Source: Candidatus Acidiferrum typicum
GTDB lineage: Bacteria > Acidobacteriota > Terriglobia > Acidiferrales > UBA7541
Assembly (NCBI GenBank): GCA_002478115.1
Contig: DLMH01000089.1
Coordinates: forward strand, 1-6,700
Reading direction: 5' to 3'
Length of the DNA: 6,700 nucleotides
Shown here: positions 1 to 5,920 of the stretch, piece after piece
Position numbering within the stretch: position 1 is the first letter of the stretch
Layout: every line of letters starts with the position of its first letter
Notes under the pieces: generated by a model
The model's database searches: none
Seen by the model: the letters and a program-made list of their open reading frames with translations, nothing else
Told to the model about the DNA's origin: nothing
Translations under genes and position numbers: made by a program

Positions 1-108
1 CCCTCGTGAGAAAAGGCGGTTAGTCCGTAGGGTTGCAAACTCCGGATACTCGGTGCTGGCCGCGATTGCTGATCCTGCCTTCAATCGAATGAAGTCTCGC
101 CGGTGCAT
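1..108 (-). CDS. N-terminal fragment of a protein with a twin-arginine (Tat-like) signal, runs off left edge
   Basis: A minus-strand frame opens with ATG at 108 and stays open for 36 codons to base 1. It begins MHRRDFIRLKAGSAIAAS, which resembles a Tat signal: RR at residues 3-4, then D-F-I-R, then a short run rich in Ala and Ser. A strong ribosome binding site (GGAGG, 5 bases upstream) fixes the start. It lies 34 bases after the 6-phosphogluconate dehydrogenase stop on the same strand, so it is probably the third gene of that operon. The hydrophobic part is short and contains a Lys, and the sequence after residue 18 (TEYPEFATLRTNRLFSRG) is polar and not typical of a signal peptide. Either this is a weak signal or the frame is disturbed. 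The mature protein lies outside the window, so no function can be given. The start call is good; export is less certain. Confidence 0.6.
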   Translation of the reverse strand, partial: MHRRDFIRLKAGSAIAASTEYPEFATLRTNRLFSRG

Positions 109-113
109 GCTCT

Positions 114-118
114 CCTCC
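114..118 (-). promoter_or_regulatory. Ribosome binding site of the partial Tat-like gene
   Basis: On the minus strand GGAGG is followed by 5 bases (AGAGC) and then ATG at 108. This is the main evidence that the short truncated frame at the left edge is a real gene start. Confidence 0.7.
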
Positions 119-142
119 GTCTTGTGCTTGAAAAAACCTTTC

Positions 143-1636
143 CTAAGAGACACTGGTACGACGCGAAGCTCCGGACGATCGGGGCGCGCATTCTTGGCGA
201 TCTCCGTCTCCGCTGCCACTCCTTTTTGTCGATGTCCACTCTGCGTGGAAGACACCCTCTCTATCGATTCGACGGAAGGTATGCGCTCCGAAATAATCGC
301 GTTGTGCCTGTGTGAGGTTCGCTGGAAGAAATTCGCTGCGGTACGCATCGTAATAGGCAAGCGAAGAGGCCATTGCCAAGACAGGGATTCCGAGGCCCAC
401 AGCCGTCTGAATCGCAAAACGCCAATCCTCCTGGCGACTCTCGATTGCTTCGCGGAAAGCTTCATCTAACAGCAGGTTGACCAGTTGAGGTTCGCGTTCG
501 TACGCTTCACTGATTTCATTCAGTAAGGATGCCCGAATGATGCAACCAGCTCGCCAGATTCTCGCAATGTTGCCGGGTTTGAGATCGTAGCGGTACTCGA
601 TCGAAGCAATACGCAACAGCGCCATGCCTTGGGCATACGAAGTGACCTTACTCGCGTACAAGGACCGCTCAATTGCTTTGATCAGCTTATGCTTATCGCC
701 CGTATACGAGCATATGGGTCCACGCAAAATCTTGCTTGCAATAACCCGCTCTTCCTTCAAGGCAGATAAAAGACGACTTTCTACGGCTGAGTCGATCGTC
801 GGGATAGGTGCAGCAACATCAAGTGCGTTCTGACTGGCCCATTTTCCTGTGCCCTTCTGTTGCGCTTCATCCAAGATCACATCAACCAAAGGCCTGGCGG
901 TAGGTTCATCTTTCTTCGCAAAAATGTTTGCCGTAATTTCAATAAGATATGATTTAAGCTCTTTCTCATTCCACTCCTTGAAAATGTCATGTAATTCGTC
1001 ATTGGGTAGCCCCATCCCCCGGTGCAGCAGGTCGTATGCTTCAGCGATTAACTGCATATCGCCATACTCAATCCCGTTGTGGACCATTTTCACGTAATGT
1101 CCAGCCCCGCGCGGTCCCAAATACTCGACGCAAGCTTGTCCATCCTCGGCCCGCGCTGCGATAGCACGAAGAATTGGAGCCACGGCGTCCCATGCTTCTC
1201 GTTGTCCGCCCGGCATGATGGCGGGTCCCCAGAGCGCACCTTCCTCGCCACCAGAAACCCCAACGCCCATGAAGAGAAATCCGGATTGCTCTAGTTCCTT
1301 ACTGCGCCGTTCAGTGTCCAGGAAGTACGAATTTCCCCCATCCATCAGGATGTCTTCCGGCTCGAGATGAGGTTTCAGCTGCGTAATTGCGCTATCCACG
1401 GGAGCACCCGCCGGCACCATGATTAGTACCCGGCGCGGCTTTTCGAGCAACTGCATAAACAACGCGGGAGAATCAGCGCCAGTGATTCTCCTGCCACGCG
1501 CCGGTCCTTGAAGGAACGCCTGCGCTTTCGTCAGATCCAAGTCATATCCAACGACAGCAAATCCATTTCGCTCCATATTCAGCGCCAAGTTTGCGCCCAT
1601 TACACCCAAGCCAACCACGCCGACTTTATAGGCCAT
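143..1636 (-). CDS. gnd: 6-phosphogluconate dehydrogenase, decarboxylating, long form (possibly NAD-preferring)
   Basis: This cytoplasmic enzyme oxidises and decarboxylates 6-phosphogluconate to ribulose 5-phosphate. The 497-residue protein shows the whole family layout: Rossmann GLGVMG at 9-14, DGGNS at 99-103, SGGEEGAL at 128-135, the catalytic VKMVHNGIEYGDMQ block with K183 and E190, the signature ILDEAQQKGTGKW at 254-266, and the C-terminal R446 and H452 that reach into the partner subunit's active site. These numbers agree with the sheep enzyme, which supports ATG 1636 rather than ATG 1663. A GGAGG site 7 bases upstream supports it too. Two oddities: after the last beta strand the usual NADP-binding N-R-S/T is Y-D-L-D (D32, L33, D34), which suggests NAD+; and about 30 Ser/Arg/Gly-rich residues follow the normal end (VFHAEW, about residue 467). 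It sits 77 bases after the sugar kinase in the same direction. Confidence 0.96.
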   Translation of the reverse strand: MAYKVGVVGLGVMGANLALNMERNGFAVVGYDLDLTKAQAFLQGPARGRRITGADSPALFMQLLEKPRRVLIMVPAGAPVDSAITQLKPHLEPEDILMDGGNSYFLDTERRSKELEQSGFLFMGVGVSGGEEGALWGPAIMPGGQREAWDAVAPILRAIAARAEDGQACVEYLGPRGAGHYVKMVHNGIEYGDMQLIAEAYDLLHRGMGLPNDELHDIFKEWNEKELKSYLIEITANIFAKKDEPTARPLVDVILDEAQQKGTGKWASQNALDVAAPIPTIDSAVESRLLSALKEERVIASKILRGPICSYTGDKHKLIKAIERSLYASKVTSYAQGMALLRIASIEYRYDLKPGNIARIWRAGCIIRASLLNEISEAYEREPQLVNLLLDEAFREAIESRQEDWRFAIQTAVGLGIPVLAMASSLAYYDAYRSEFLPANLTQAQRDYFGAHTFRRIDREGVFHAEWTSTKRSGSGDGDRQECAPRSSGASRRTSVS

Positions 1637-1643
1637 CTCTTTT

Positions 1644-1648
1644 CCTCC
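1644..1648 (-). promoter_or_regulatory. Ribosome binding site deciding the gnd start
   Basis: GGAGG on the minus strand lies 7 bases before ATG 1636. The upstream in-frame ATG at 1663 has no comparable site, and starting there would place this Shine-Dalgarno sequence inside the coding region. Confidence 0.8.
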
Positions 1649-1670
1649 AGCCGGAGATGTCATACATCAT

Positions 1671-1685
1671 CTGTGACTTCCACAG
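1671..1685 (-). other. Small hairpin between kinase and gnd genes
   Basis: Reading leftward, CTGTG-GAAGT-CACAG forms a 5-bp stem with a 5-base loop in the 77-base gap between the kinase stop and the gnd start. No T-run follows, so it does not look like an intrinsic terminator. It could affect message processing or be chance. Confidence 0.25.
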
Positions 1686-1713
1686 TTCCACGCATTCTTC
1701 CGTTCCGTTGTGC

Positions 1714-2796
1714 TCAGCGTTGTACGCGGGCCGATCCGCCATGTGCAAACGCCCGAACTTGGTCCAATGTGGCCATCGTCGTGTCGCCTGGAAACGTCGT
1801 GAGCAGCGCTCCATGCGCCCAGCCGAGTTTCACAGCTTCTTCCGCAGGCTCCCCTGCGAGAACTCCGTAGAAGAAGCCAGACGCAAACCCATCACCTCCG
1901 CCAATCCTGTCGTACACGTCAAGTTGACATTGGGGGGACACAAAACTCTTGCCGTTGATCCAGGCCACCGCGCCCCAGCTGTGACGATTGGTCGAATGGA
2001 CTTCGCGCAGCGTGGTAACAATGATTTTGATATGCGGGTAGCGCTCTAACACCTTTTCGATAGTTGAGAGAAAGGCGGTTGGATCAAGCTTCGATGTCCC
2101 AGTCGCATCGGGACCCTTTACGCCTAGACCTTTCTGCAGGTCCTCTTCGTTGCCAACGAGGACATCGACGTTCTTGACGATTCGATCAACGACCTGCCGC
2201 GCCCTTTCTTGGCCACCGGACAGATTCCAGAGCTTCTCGCGGAAATTCAGATCGAACGAAACAACTGCGCCTGAGTTTCTTGCTGCACGCATGCCTTCAA
2301 TGATCAATTCCGGCGTGGACTCAGAAAGAGCAGCGAAGATTCCGCCGCTGTGAAACCATCGCACTCCTCCGCCGAATATAGCTGTCCAGTCGAAGTCGCC
2401 CGGCTTCAGTAGCGCCGCGGCTTCATTCGCCCGGTTATAAAAAACGATCGGCGCCCTCAACCCATAGGCGCGATCGCTGTAGACGGTCGCAATATTGGGC
2501 CCGGTCACGCCGTTGTGTTGGAACATCTTGTAGAAGGGTGTGACGCCCATGGCTCGCACACGCTCAACCACGAGATCGCCGATCGGGTATTTCACCATCG
2601 CGCTGACGATCCCGGTTCGCAGACCGAAGCAGTCGGCTAGGTTGGCGGCAACGTTGAATTCGCCTCCGCTGACGTGAATCTCGCATTCCTGTGCTTTACG
2701 AAAGGGGATGATGCCTGGATCTAGCCGATGAACGAGCCCACCGAGCGATACGAAATCCAAAGCTGCTGATTCCTTGATTGCTAGACCGTAGTTCAT
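1714..2796 (-). CDS. kdgK: PfkB-family sugar kinase, probably 2-keto-3-deoxygluconate kinase
   Basis: This ribokinase-fold kinase probably converts 2-keto-3-deoxygluconate to its 6-phosphate, the entry step from hexuronates and aldonates into the Entner-Doudoroff aldolase reaction. In the 360-residue protein I see the N-terminal PfkB block GGEFNVAANLA at 44-54, DLNFREKLW at 182-190 (typical of KDG kinases), and the ATP/anion-hole motif DRIGGGD at 296-302, with D302 as the catalytic base. HGALLTTFPGD at 328-338 and the C-terminal GGSARVQR indicate a complete protein. The DR-x-GGGD form resembles Bacillus/Bacteroides-type KDG kinases more than the E. coli one. ATG 2796 is chosen because the upstream in-frame ATG at 2847 falls inside the predicted promoter and cannot be on the transcript; the ribosome binding site at 2796 is only weak. 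It leads the operon ahead of gnd. A 2-ketogluconate or other ketosugar kinase is the main alternative. Confidence 0.82.
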   Translation of the reverse strand: MNYGLAIKESAALDFVSLGGLVHRLDPGIIPFRKAQECEIHVSGGEFNVAANLADCFGLRTGIVSAMVKYPIGDLVVERVRAMGVTPFYKMFQHNGVTGPNIATVYSDRAYGLRAPIVFYNRANEAAALLKPGDFDWTAIFGGGVRWFHSGGIFAALSESTPELIIEGMRAARNSGAVVSFDLNFREKLWNLSGGQERARQVVDRIVKNVDVLVGNEEDLQKGLGVKGPDATGTSKLDPTAFLSTIEKVLERYPHIKIIVTTLREVHSTNRHSWGAVAWINGKSFVSPQCQLDVYDRIGGGDGFASGFFYGVLAGEPAEEAVKLGWAHGALLTTFPGDTTMATLDQVRAFAHGGSARVQR

Positions 2797-2834
2797 ATCA
2801 TTGCCTAAGGAATTGGATGAACCATACAAAGGGC

Positions 2835-2863
2835 ATCCTAGGAGCAAACTACTGTCTCGTCAA
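2835..2863 (-). promoter_or_regulatory. Sigma70-type promoter of the kinase-gnd operon
   Basis: Reading leftward, TTGACG (2863-2858) is followed by exactly 17 bases and then TAGGAT (2840-2835). Both boxes are close to consensus with ideal spacing. Transcription would start near 2828, giving a leader of about 32 bases before ATG 2796. This rules out the in-frame ATG at 2847 as the kinase start. Confidence 0.65.
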
Positions 2864-2874
2864 CAGTGCTGCTC
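2842..2874. promoter_or_regulatory. Dyad overlapping the -35 box, candidate operator
   Basis: ACTGT (2851-2855) and ACAGT (2863-2867) form an inverted repeat around 7 bases. GAGCA (2842-2846) and TGCTC (2870-2874) form an outer pair with nearly the same centre, offset by one base. The element covers the -35 box and spacer of the kinase promoter and lies upstream of the predicted transcription start, so any role would be at the DNA level, for example repressor binding. No regulator gene is in the window. Confidence 0.3.
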
Positions 2875-2942
2875 GCATTTGAGGTGCATAACAACCGATG
2901 CCTTGAAGCGTACAATGGCGGAACGAGAAGGGTGGCCATTCA

Positions 2943-2972
2943 TTGACAATCGTTCGCCGAAGTCGCTAGTAT
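2943..2972 (+). promoter_or_regulatory. Candidate sigma70 promoter reading towards the aldo/keto reductase
   Basis: A perfect TTGACA (2943-2948) is followed by 18 bases and TAGTAT (2967-2972). If used, transcription starts near 2979 and leaves a leader of about 190 bases before GTG 3167. A closer -10-like TAATAT at 3117-3122 has no matching -35 box, so this upstream pair is the best candidate seen. Confidence 0.45.
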
Positions 2973-3153
2973 CCGGGACTGATTGGTACGGCCATTAAGA
3001 GTAAGTCACCAAACCGGACAAGTTCGTACTAGACCTAAGGCGCCTGAGTCCCTGAGAGTTTTCATGGGCGAAAGGTGCGGGTCCATTACTCGGCCAGTCG
3101 TGTGAGCACGCTGTGGTAATATAAGGTGCGCATTTTAAGGTCGTGTTCACTCT

Positions 3154-3158
3154 GAGGA
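3154..3158 (+). promoter_or_regulatory. Ribosome binding site deciding the aldo/keto reductase start
   Basis: GAGGA lies 8 bases before GTG 3167. The alternative in-frame GTG at 3143 has only AAGG 2 bases upstream, which is too close, so 3167 is preferred. Confidence 0.6.
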
Positions 3159-3166
3159 ATAACACC

Positions 3167-4240
3167 GTGAAGCAACCACCCAACTTCTCTGACCGTCGTA
3201 ACTTTCTCAAGACAGGCGGTGCCGTTGCCGCAGCGCTTCTAACCAACGGCGCCGTGCTGGCATATCCTTCTACCGCCACGTTTCTGCCTCTCCCCGCTAA
3301 TTCCAATACGCAGGCCGCCATGCCAACCCGCAACCTGGGCAAGACGGGTTACAAGGTGGGGATCTTCAGCCTGGGGGGCCAGGCTGCGCTCGAGAAGGCG
3401 GACAACTTCGACATCGCGGTGCCAATTATTGAACGTGCCCTCGACCTGGGCGTGAACTACATCGATACATCCTCGATCTACGGTGGTCCTGAGCGCTGGA
3501 GCGAGCAGTACGTGGGCCGCGTGATGAAGACGCGGCGCCAGGATGCTTTTCTTGCGACCAAGACAAAAGAACGCACGCGCGACGGTTCGCTGCGCATGAT
3601 CGAAAGATCGCTCACCCTCCTGAATACCGATCATGTGGACCTGTGGCAGTTGCACGACATTGGTTTGCCCGAGGACGTGAATGCGATTTTTGGCAAGGGC
3701 GGAGCAATGGAAGCGCTGCTCCAGATGCAAGAACAGAAGGTGGTGCGCTTTCTGGGCGTCACCGGCCACTACCGGCCTGAAGCATTGATAGACGCGGTGA
3801 ACCGTCACCCGTTCGACACCATCCTGATGGCGCTGAACGCAGCCGATACGCACATACATAGTTTCACCGATCAATTGCTGCCGCTGGCTGTGGAGAAGCA
3901 AATGGGCATCATTGGCATGAAGGTGCCCGCGCGCGGTAGACTTCTTTCAACATGGACTCCGCCTCCGCTCGAACAGCAACAGCATTCGTGGGAGGGATCG
4001 GCGATTGCCACGCGTTCAGGGGTCATGAACATGGGCCAGGCGATGCATTTCACTCTTTCGCACCCGGTCAGCACCGTGATCATCGGATGCGACAATATTG
4101 CGCAGCTTGAGGAGAACGTACAGATCGCCCGCGATTTTACGCCACTCTCCCAGTCCCAGATGGCGGCGCTTAACCAACTAGCGGCACCTGTCGCGAAGCA
4201 GTCGCTGTTCTTCCGTTTCACCGACCGCAGCAAGGGCTGA
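3167..4240 (+). CDS. Tat-exported aldo/keto reductase
   Basis: This is an NAD(P)H-dependent oxidoreductase of the aldo/keto reductase superfamily with a TIM-barrel fold; the substrate is unknown. From GTG 3167 the 357-residue protein starts with a twin-arginine signal: RRNFLK at 10-15, then a hydrophobic Ala/Leu/Gly stretch ending near GAVLA (about residue 32). It is therefore probably exported folded, with its cofactor. The catalytic tetrad is present: D100 and Y105 in DTSSIYG, K132 in ATKTK, and H163 in QLHDIG. The late barrel segment STVIIGCDN and the following QLEENV helix are typical of the cofactor-binding end. No cysteine-rich ferredoxin tail is seen. The gene diverges from the kinase operon and precedes the GH79 gene by 174 bases. 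Export suggests action on periplasmic sugars or aldehydes, possibly linked to glycan breakdown, but this is inference. Confidence 0.88.
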   Translation: MKQPPNFSDRRNFLKTGGAVAAALLTNGAVLAYPSTATFLPLPANSNTQAAMPTRNLGKTGYKVGIFSLGGQAALEKADNFDIAVPIIERALDLGVNYIDTSSIYGGPERWSEQYVGRVMKTRRQDAFLATKTKERTRDGSLRMIERSLTLLNTDHVDLWQLHDIGLPEDVNAIFGKGGAMEALLQMQEQKVVRFLGVTGHYRPEALIDAVNRHPFDTILMALNAADTHIHSFTDQLLPLAVEKQMGIIGMKVPARGRLLSTWTPPPLEQQQHSWEGSAIATRSGVMNMGQAMHFTLSHPVSTVIIGCDNIAQLEENVQIARDFTPLSQSQMAALNQLAAPVAKQSLFFRFTDRSKG

Positions 4241-4278
4241 TCGAAAAGCAGCGCGTCAGCCGCCTTTTGCGCTACCCG

Positions 4279-4320
4279 TCCCGCTCCAAGAGCGATTTAG
4301 TTTCGATCCATCGAGCGGGA
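4279..4320 (+). other. Nested inverted repeats downstream of the aldo/keto reductase
   Basis: TCCCGCTC (4279-4286) can pair with GAGCGGGA (4313-4320), giving 8 bp around 26 bases. The inner CGCTC (4282-4286) can instead pair with GAGCG (4290-4294) in a 3-base-loop hairpin, and TCGA (4303-4306) can pair with TCGA (4311-4314). No T-run follows, so it is not a standard terminator. The competing pairings could protect the 3' end of the message or act as an attenuator between the two genes. Confidence 0.35.
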
Positions 4321-4375
4321 TACTTACGGCCATGCTAGTGCCGAGCTGACGAATCTCTGTGAGCCATGGATTGTT

Positions 4376-4395
4376 GTTTGCGTCCAAACGCAAAC
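4376..4395 (+). promoter_or_regulatory. Perfect 8-4-8 palindrome before the GH79 gene, candidate operator or hairpin
   Basis: GTTTGCGT, then CCAA, then ACGCAAAC forms a perfect inverted repeat ending 19 bases before ATG 4415. As DNA it has the size and symmetry of a LacI- or GntR-type operator. As RNA it would be an 8-bp, 4-base-loop hairpin in the GH79 leader. It is the cleanest non-coding symmetry in the window, but the bound factor is unknown. Confidence 0.45.
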
Positions 4396-4414
4396 TGTGG
4401 TGGAATTCACTGGA

Positions 4415-5920
4415 ATGAACCGCCGAGATTTTATTCGCTTCTCTGCCGCGGCCACTGCAGCTGCTGTTCGGCATCCACTCGCCTTAGCCGGGACCAACCC
4501 AGCCGCTTCGGTTCGGCTGATTATTCGCCCAGACCGCCTCGGCAACAAGATCGGTGACGACTTCTCCGGGCTCAGCTATGAGTCGGCACAGCTCGGGAAT
4601 CCGAATTTCTTCTCCGGTGAGAATGCGGAGCTGGCCGGGTTTATCCGAAGGCTAGGGACGTCAGGCGTTTTGCGGATTGGAGGCAACACCAGCGAGTACT
4701 GCTATTGGACTCCGAATCCGGAAAAGCCAGCGAACATGCCGAATGTTGAGAGCATGCGCACGGGCGACAAGGCCAATCCCATTGCATTTGGATTGACCGC
4801 CGGTCCGGATACAGGACAGAAAGCGCCCGCGCCGGTGAGTATTACGCCCCTTGCCATCCACAATTTGCGGGAGTTCTTGGATGCCTGTGGCTGGAAGCTG
4901 ATTTATGGTTTGAACATGGGAACCGGCACAGAAGAGGACGCCGCAGAGGAGGCGGCTTACGTAATGGACGTGGCCGGTTCGAAGCTGATTGCATTCCAAC
5001 TGTGCAACGAGCCCGACCTCTTCTATCGGAACGGGATTCGCAAAGCGAATTATGATTTCGGGCAATTTGCCGGCGAATGGCAGGGCTTTTACCAGGCAAT
5101 CCGGGCTCGCGTCCCGCATGCACCATTCGCCGGACCAGACACGGCGTACAACAATGAGTGGCTGGTGCCTTTTGCCAAACAATTCAAGCATGAGGCGGTC
5201 TTCCTTTCGCAGCACTACTATGCGGAGGGTCCGCCCACGGATCCTTCCATGACGATTGAACGGCTGCTCCGGCCGAATCCCGCGCTGCAGGCCGAGTTCG
5301 AAGGAATGAAGGAAGTGATGAACGAGTCTGGCTTGCCCTTCCGGCTGGCGGAAACGAACTCCTGCTACCAAGGAGGCAAGCCGGGTGTCAGCGATACCTT
5401 TGCCTCAGCGCTGTGGGGTGCGGACCTCATGTATCAGCTTGCGTCAGCGGGTGGCATGGGGATCAACTTTCACGGCGGTGGCTATGGCTGGTATACCCCG
5501 ATTGCCGGAACCCGTGCAAATGGATTCCTGGCGCGGCCGATCTATTACGGCATGTTGCTCTTTTCGCAGGCTGGAGCGGGGCAGCTTGTGGAGGCCAAGT
5601 TCGAACAGTTGGAACGGGCGCCGCTGCTCACGGCTTATGCCCTCCGCAGCGTTACAGGAGCATTCAAAGTAGCGGCTTTCAATAAAAACCTGGATCGTGG
5701 CGTTCGCCTTACGATCGACGCGGGAAGCCGCGCACAACGCGTGAGTGCGCTTCGTATGCTTGCACCGCGAGTGGACGATACAACGGACATTACCTTCGGC
5801 GGAGCACCTGTGGGCGCAAGCGGTGAGTGGTCGGCCACGCGGGAAGAGATGCTAACCGGAGAGAACGGAACTACGGTCATCGAACTGCCCGCAGTAAGCG
5901 CAGCCCTGGTCACGTTCTAA
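4415..5920 (+). CDS. Tat-exported GH79 family beta-glucuronidase-like glycoside hydrolase
   Basis: This retaining glycoside hydrolase of clan GH-A is predicted to release beta-linked glucuronic acid (or its 4-O-methyl form) from glycans or glucuronides in the periplasm. The 501-residue protein opens MNRRDFIRF, a twin-arginine signal with an Ala-rich stretch to about residue 26. The acid/base E199 sits in FQLCNEPDLF and the nucleophile E313 in FRLAETNSCY. Their spacing of 114 equals that of E173/E287 as I recall them for the A. capsulatum GH79 beta-glucuronidase, the 26-residue offset fitting a removed signal peptide. A TIM barrel is followed by a C-terminal beta domain (about 375-501). ATG 4415 is preferred over GTG 4397 because the latter abuts a hairpin and has no ribosome binding site; the site for 4415 (GGTGG, 11 bases away) is itself modest. 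Heparanase- or hyaluronidase-like activity within GH79 is possible. Confidence 0.88.
   Translation: MNRRDFIRFSAAATAAAVRHPLALAGTNPAASVRLIIRPDRLGNKIGDDFSGLSYESAQLGNPNFFSGENAELAGFIRRLGTSGVLRIGGNTSEYCYWTPNPEKPANMPNVESMRTGDKANPIAFGLTAGPDTGQKAPAPVSITPLAIHNLREFLDACGWKLIYGLNMGTGTEEDAAEEAAYVMDVAGSKLIAFQLCNEPDLFYRNGIRKANYDFGQFAGEWQGFYQAIRARVPHAPFAGPDTAYNNEWLVPFAKQFKHEAVFLSQHYYAEGPPTDPSMTIERLLRPNPALQAEFEGMKEVMNESGLPFRLAETNSCYQGGKPGVSDTFASALWGADLMYQLASAGGMGINFHGGGYGWYTPIAGTRANGFLARPIYYGMLLFSQAGAGQLVEAKFEQLERAPLLTAYALRSVTGAFKVAAFNKNLDRGVRLTIDAGSRAQRVSALRMLAPRVDDTTDITFGGAPVGASGEWSATREEMLTGENGTTVIELPAVSAALVTF

Noticed and set aside
2797..2847. Upstream in-frame ATG at 2847 as the kinase start
   Set aside because: It lies in the spacer of the predicted promoter, upstream of the likely transcription start, and the extra 17 residues do not resemble any part of a PfkB protein.
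3043..3080. Possible TPP or glycine riboswitch, because of CTGAGAG and nearby GGGCGAAAGG
   Set aside because: The remaining conserved boxes and helices of these classes are absent.
3117..3122. TAATAT as the -10 box of the aldo/keto reductase promoter
   Set aside because: No acceptable -35 box occurs 16-18 bases upstream; kept only as a weak alternative.
3143..3166. GTG 3143 as the aldo/keto reductase start
   Set aside because: AAGG is only 2 bases away, whereas GTG 3167 has GAGGA 8 bases upstream and puts the twin-arginine at residues 10-11.
3239..3901. Long minus-strand frame inside the aldo/keto reductase
   Set aside because: Its translation is His/Arg/Gln-rich without a recognisable domain and it is fully antisense to a clear gene.
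4397..4414. GTG 4397 as the GH79 start
   Set aside because: It begins one base after an 8-bp palindrome with no ribosome binding site; ATG 4415 gives a compact twin-arginine signal.
4661..5371. Long minus-strand frame inside the GH79 gene
   Set aside because: It is antisense to the catalytic domain, shows no family features, and is explained by the codon bias of the real gene.
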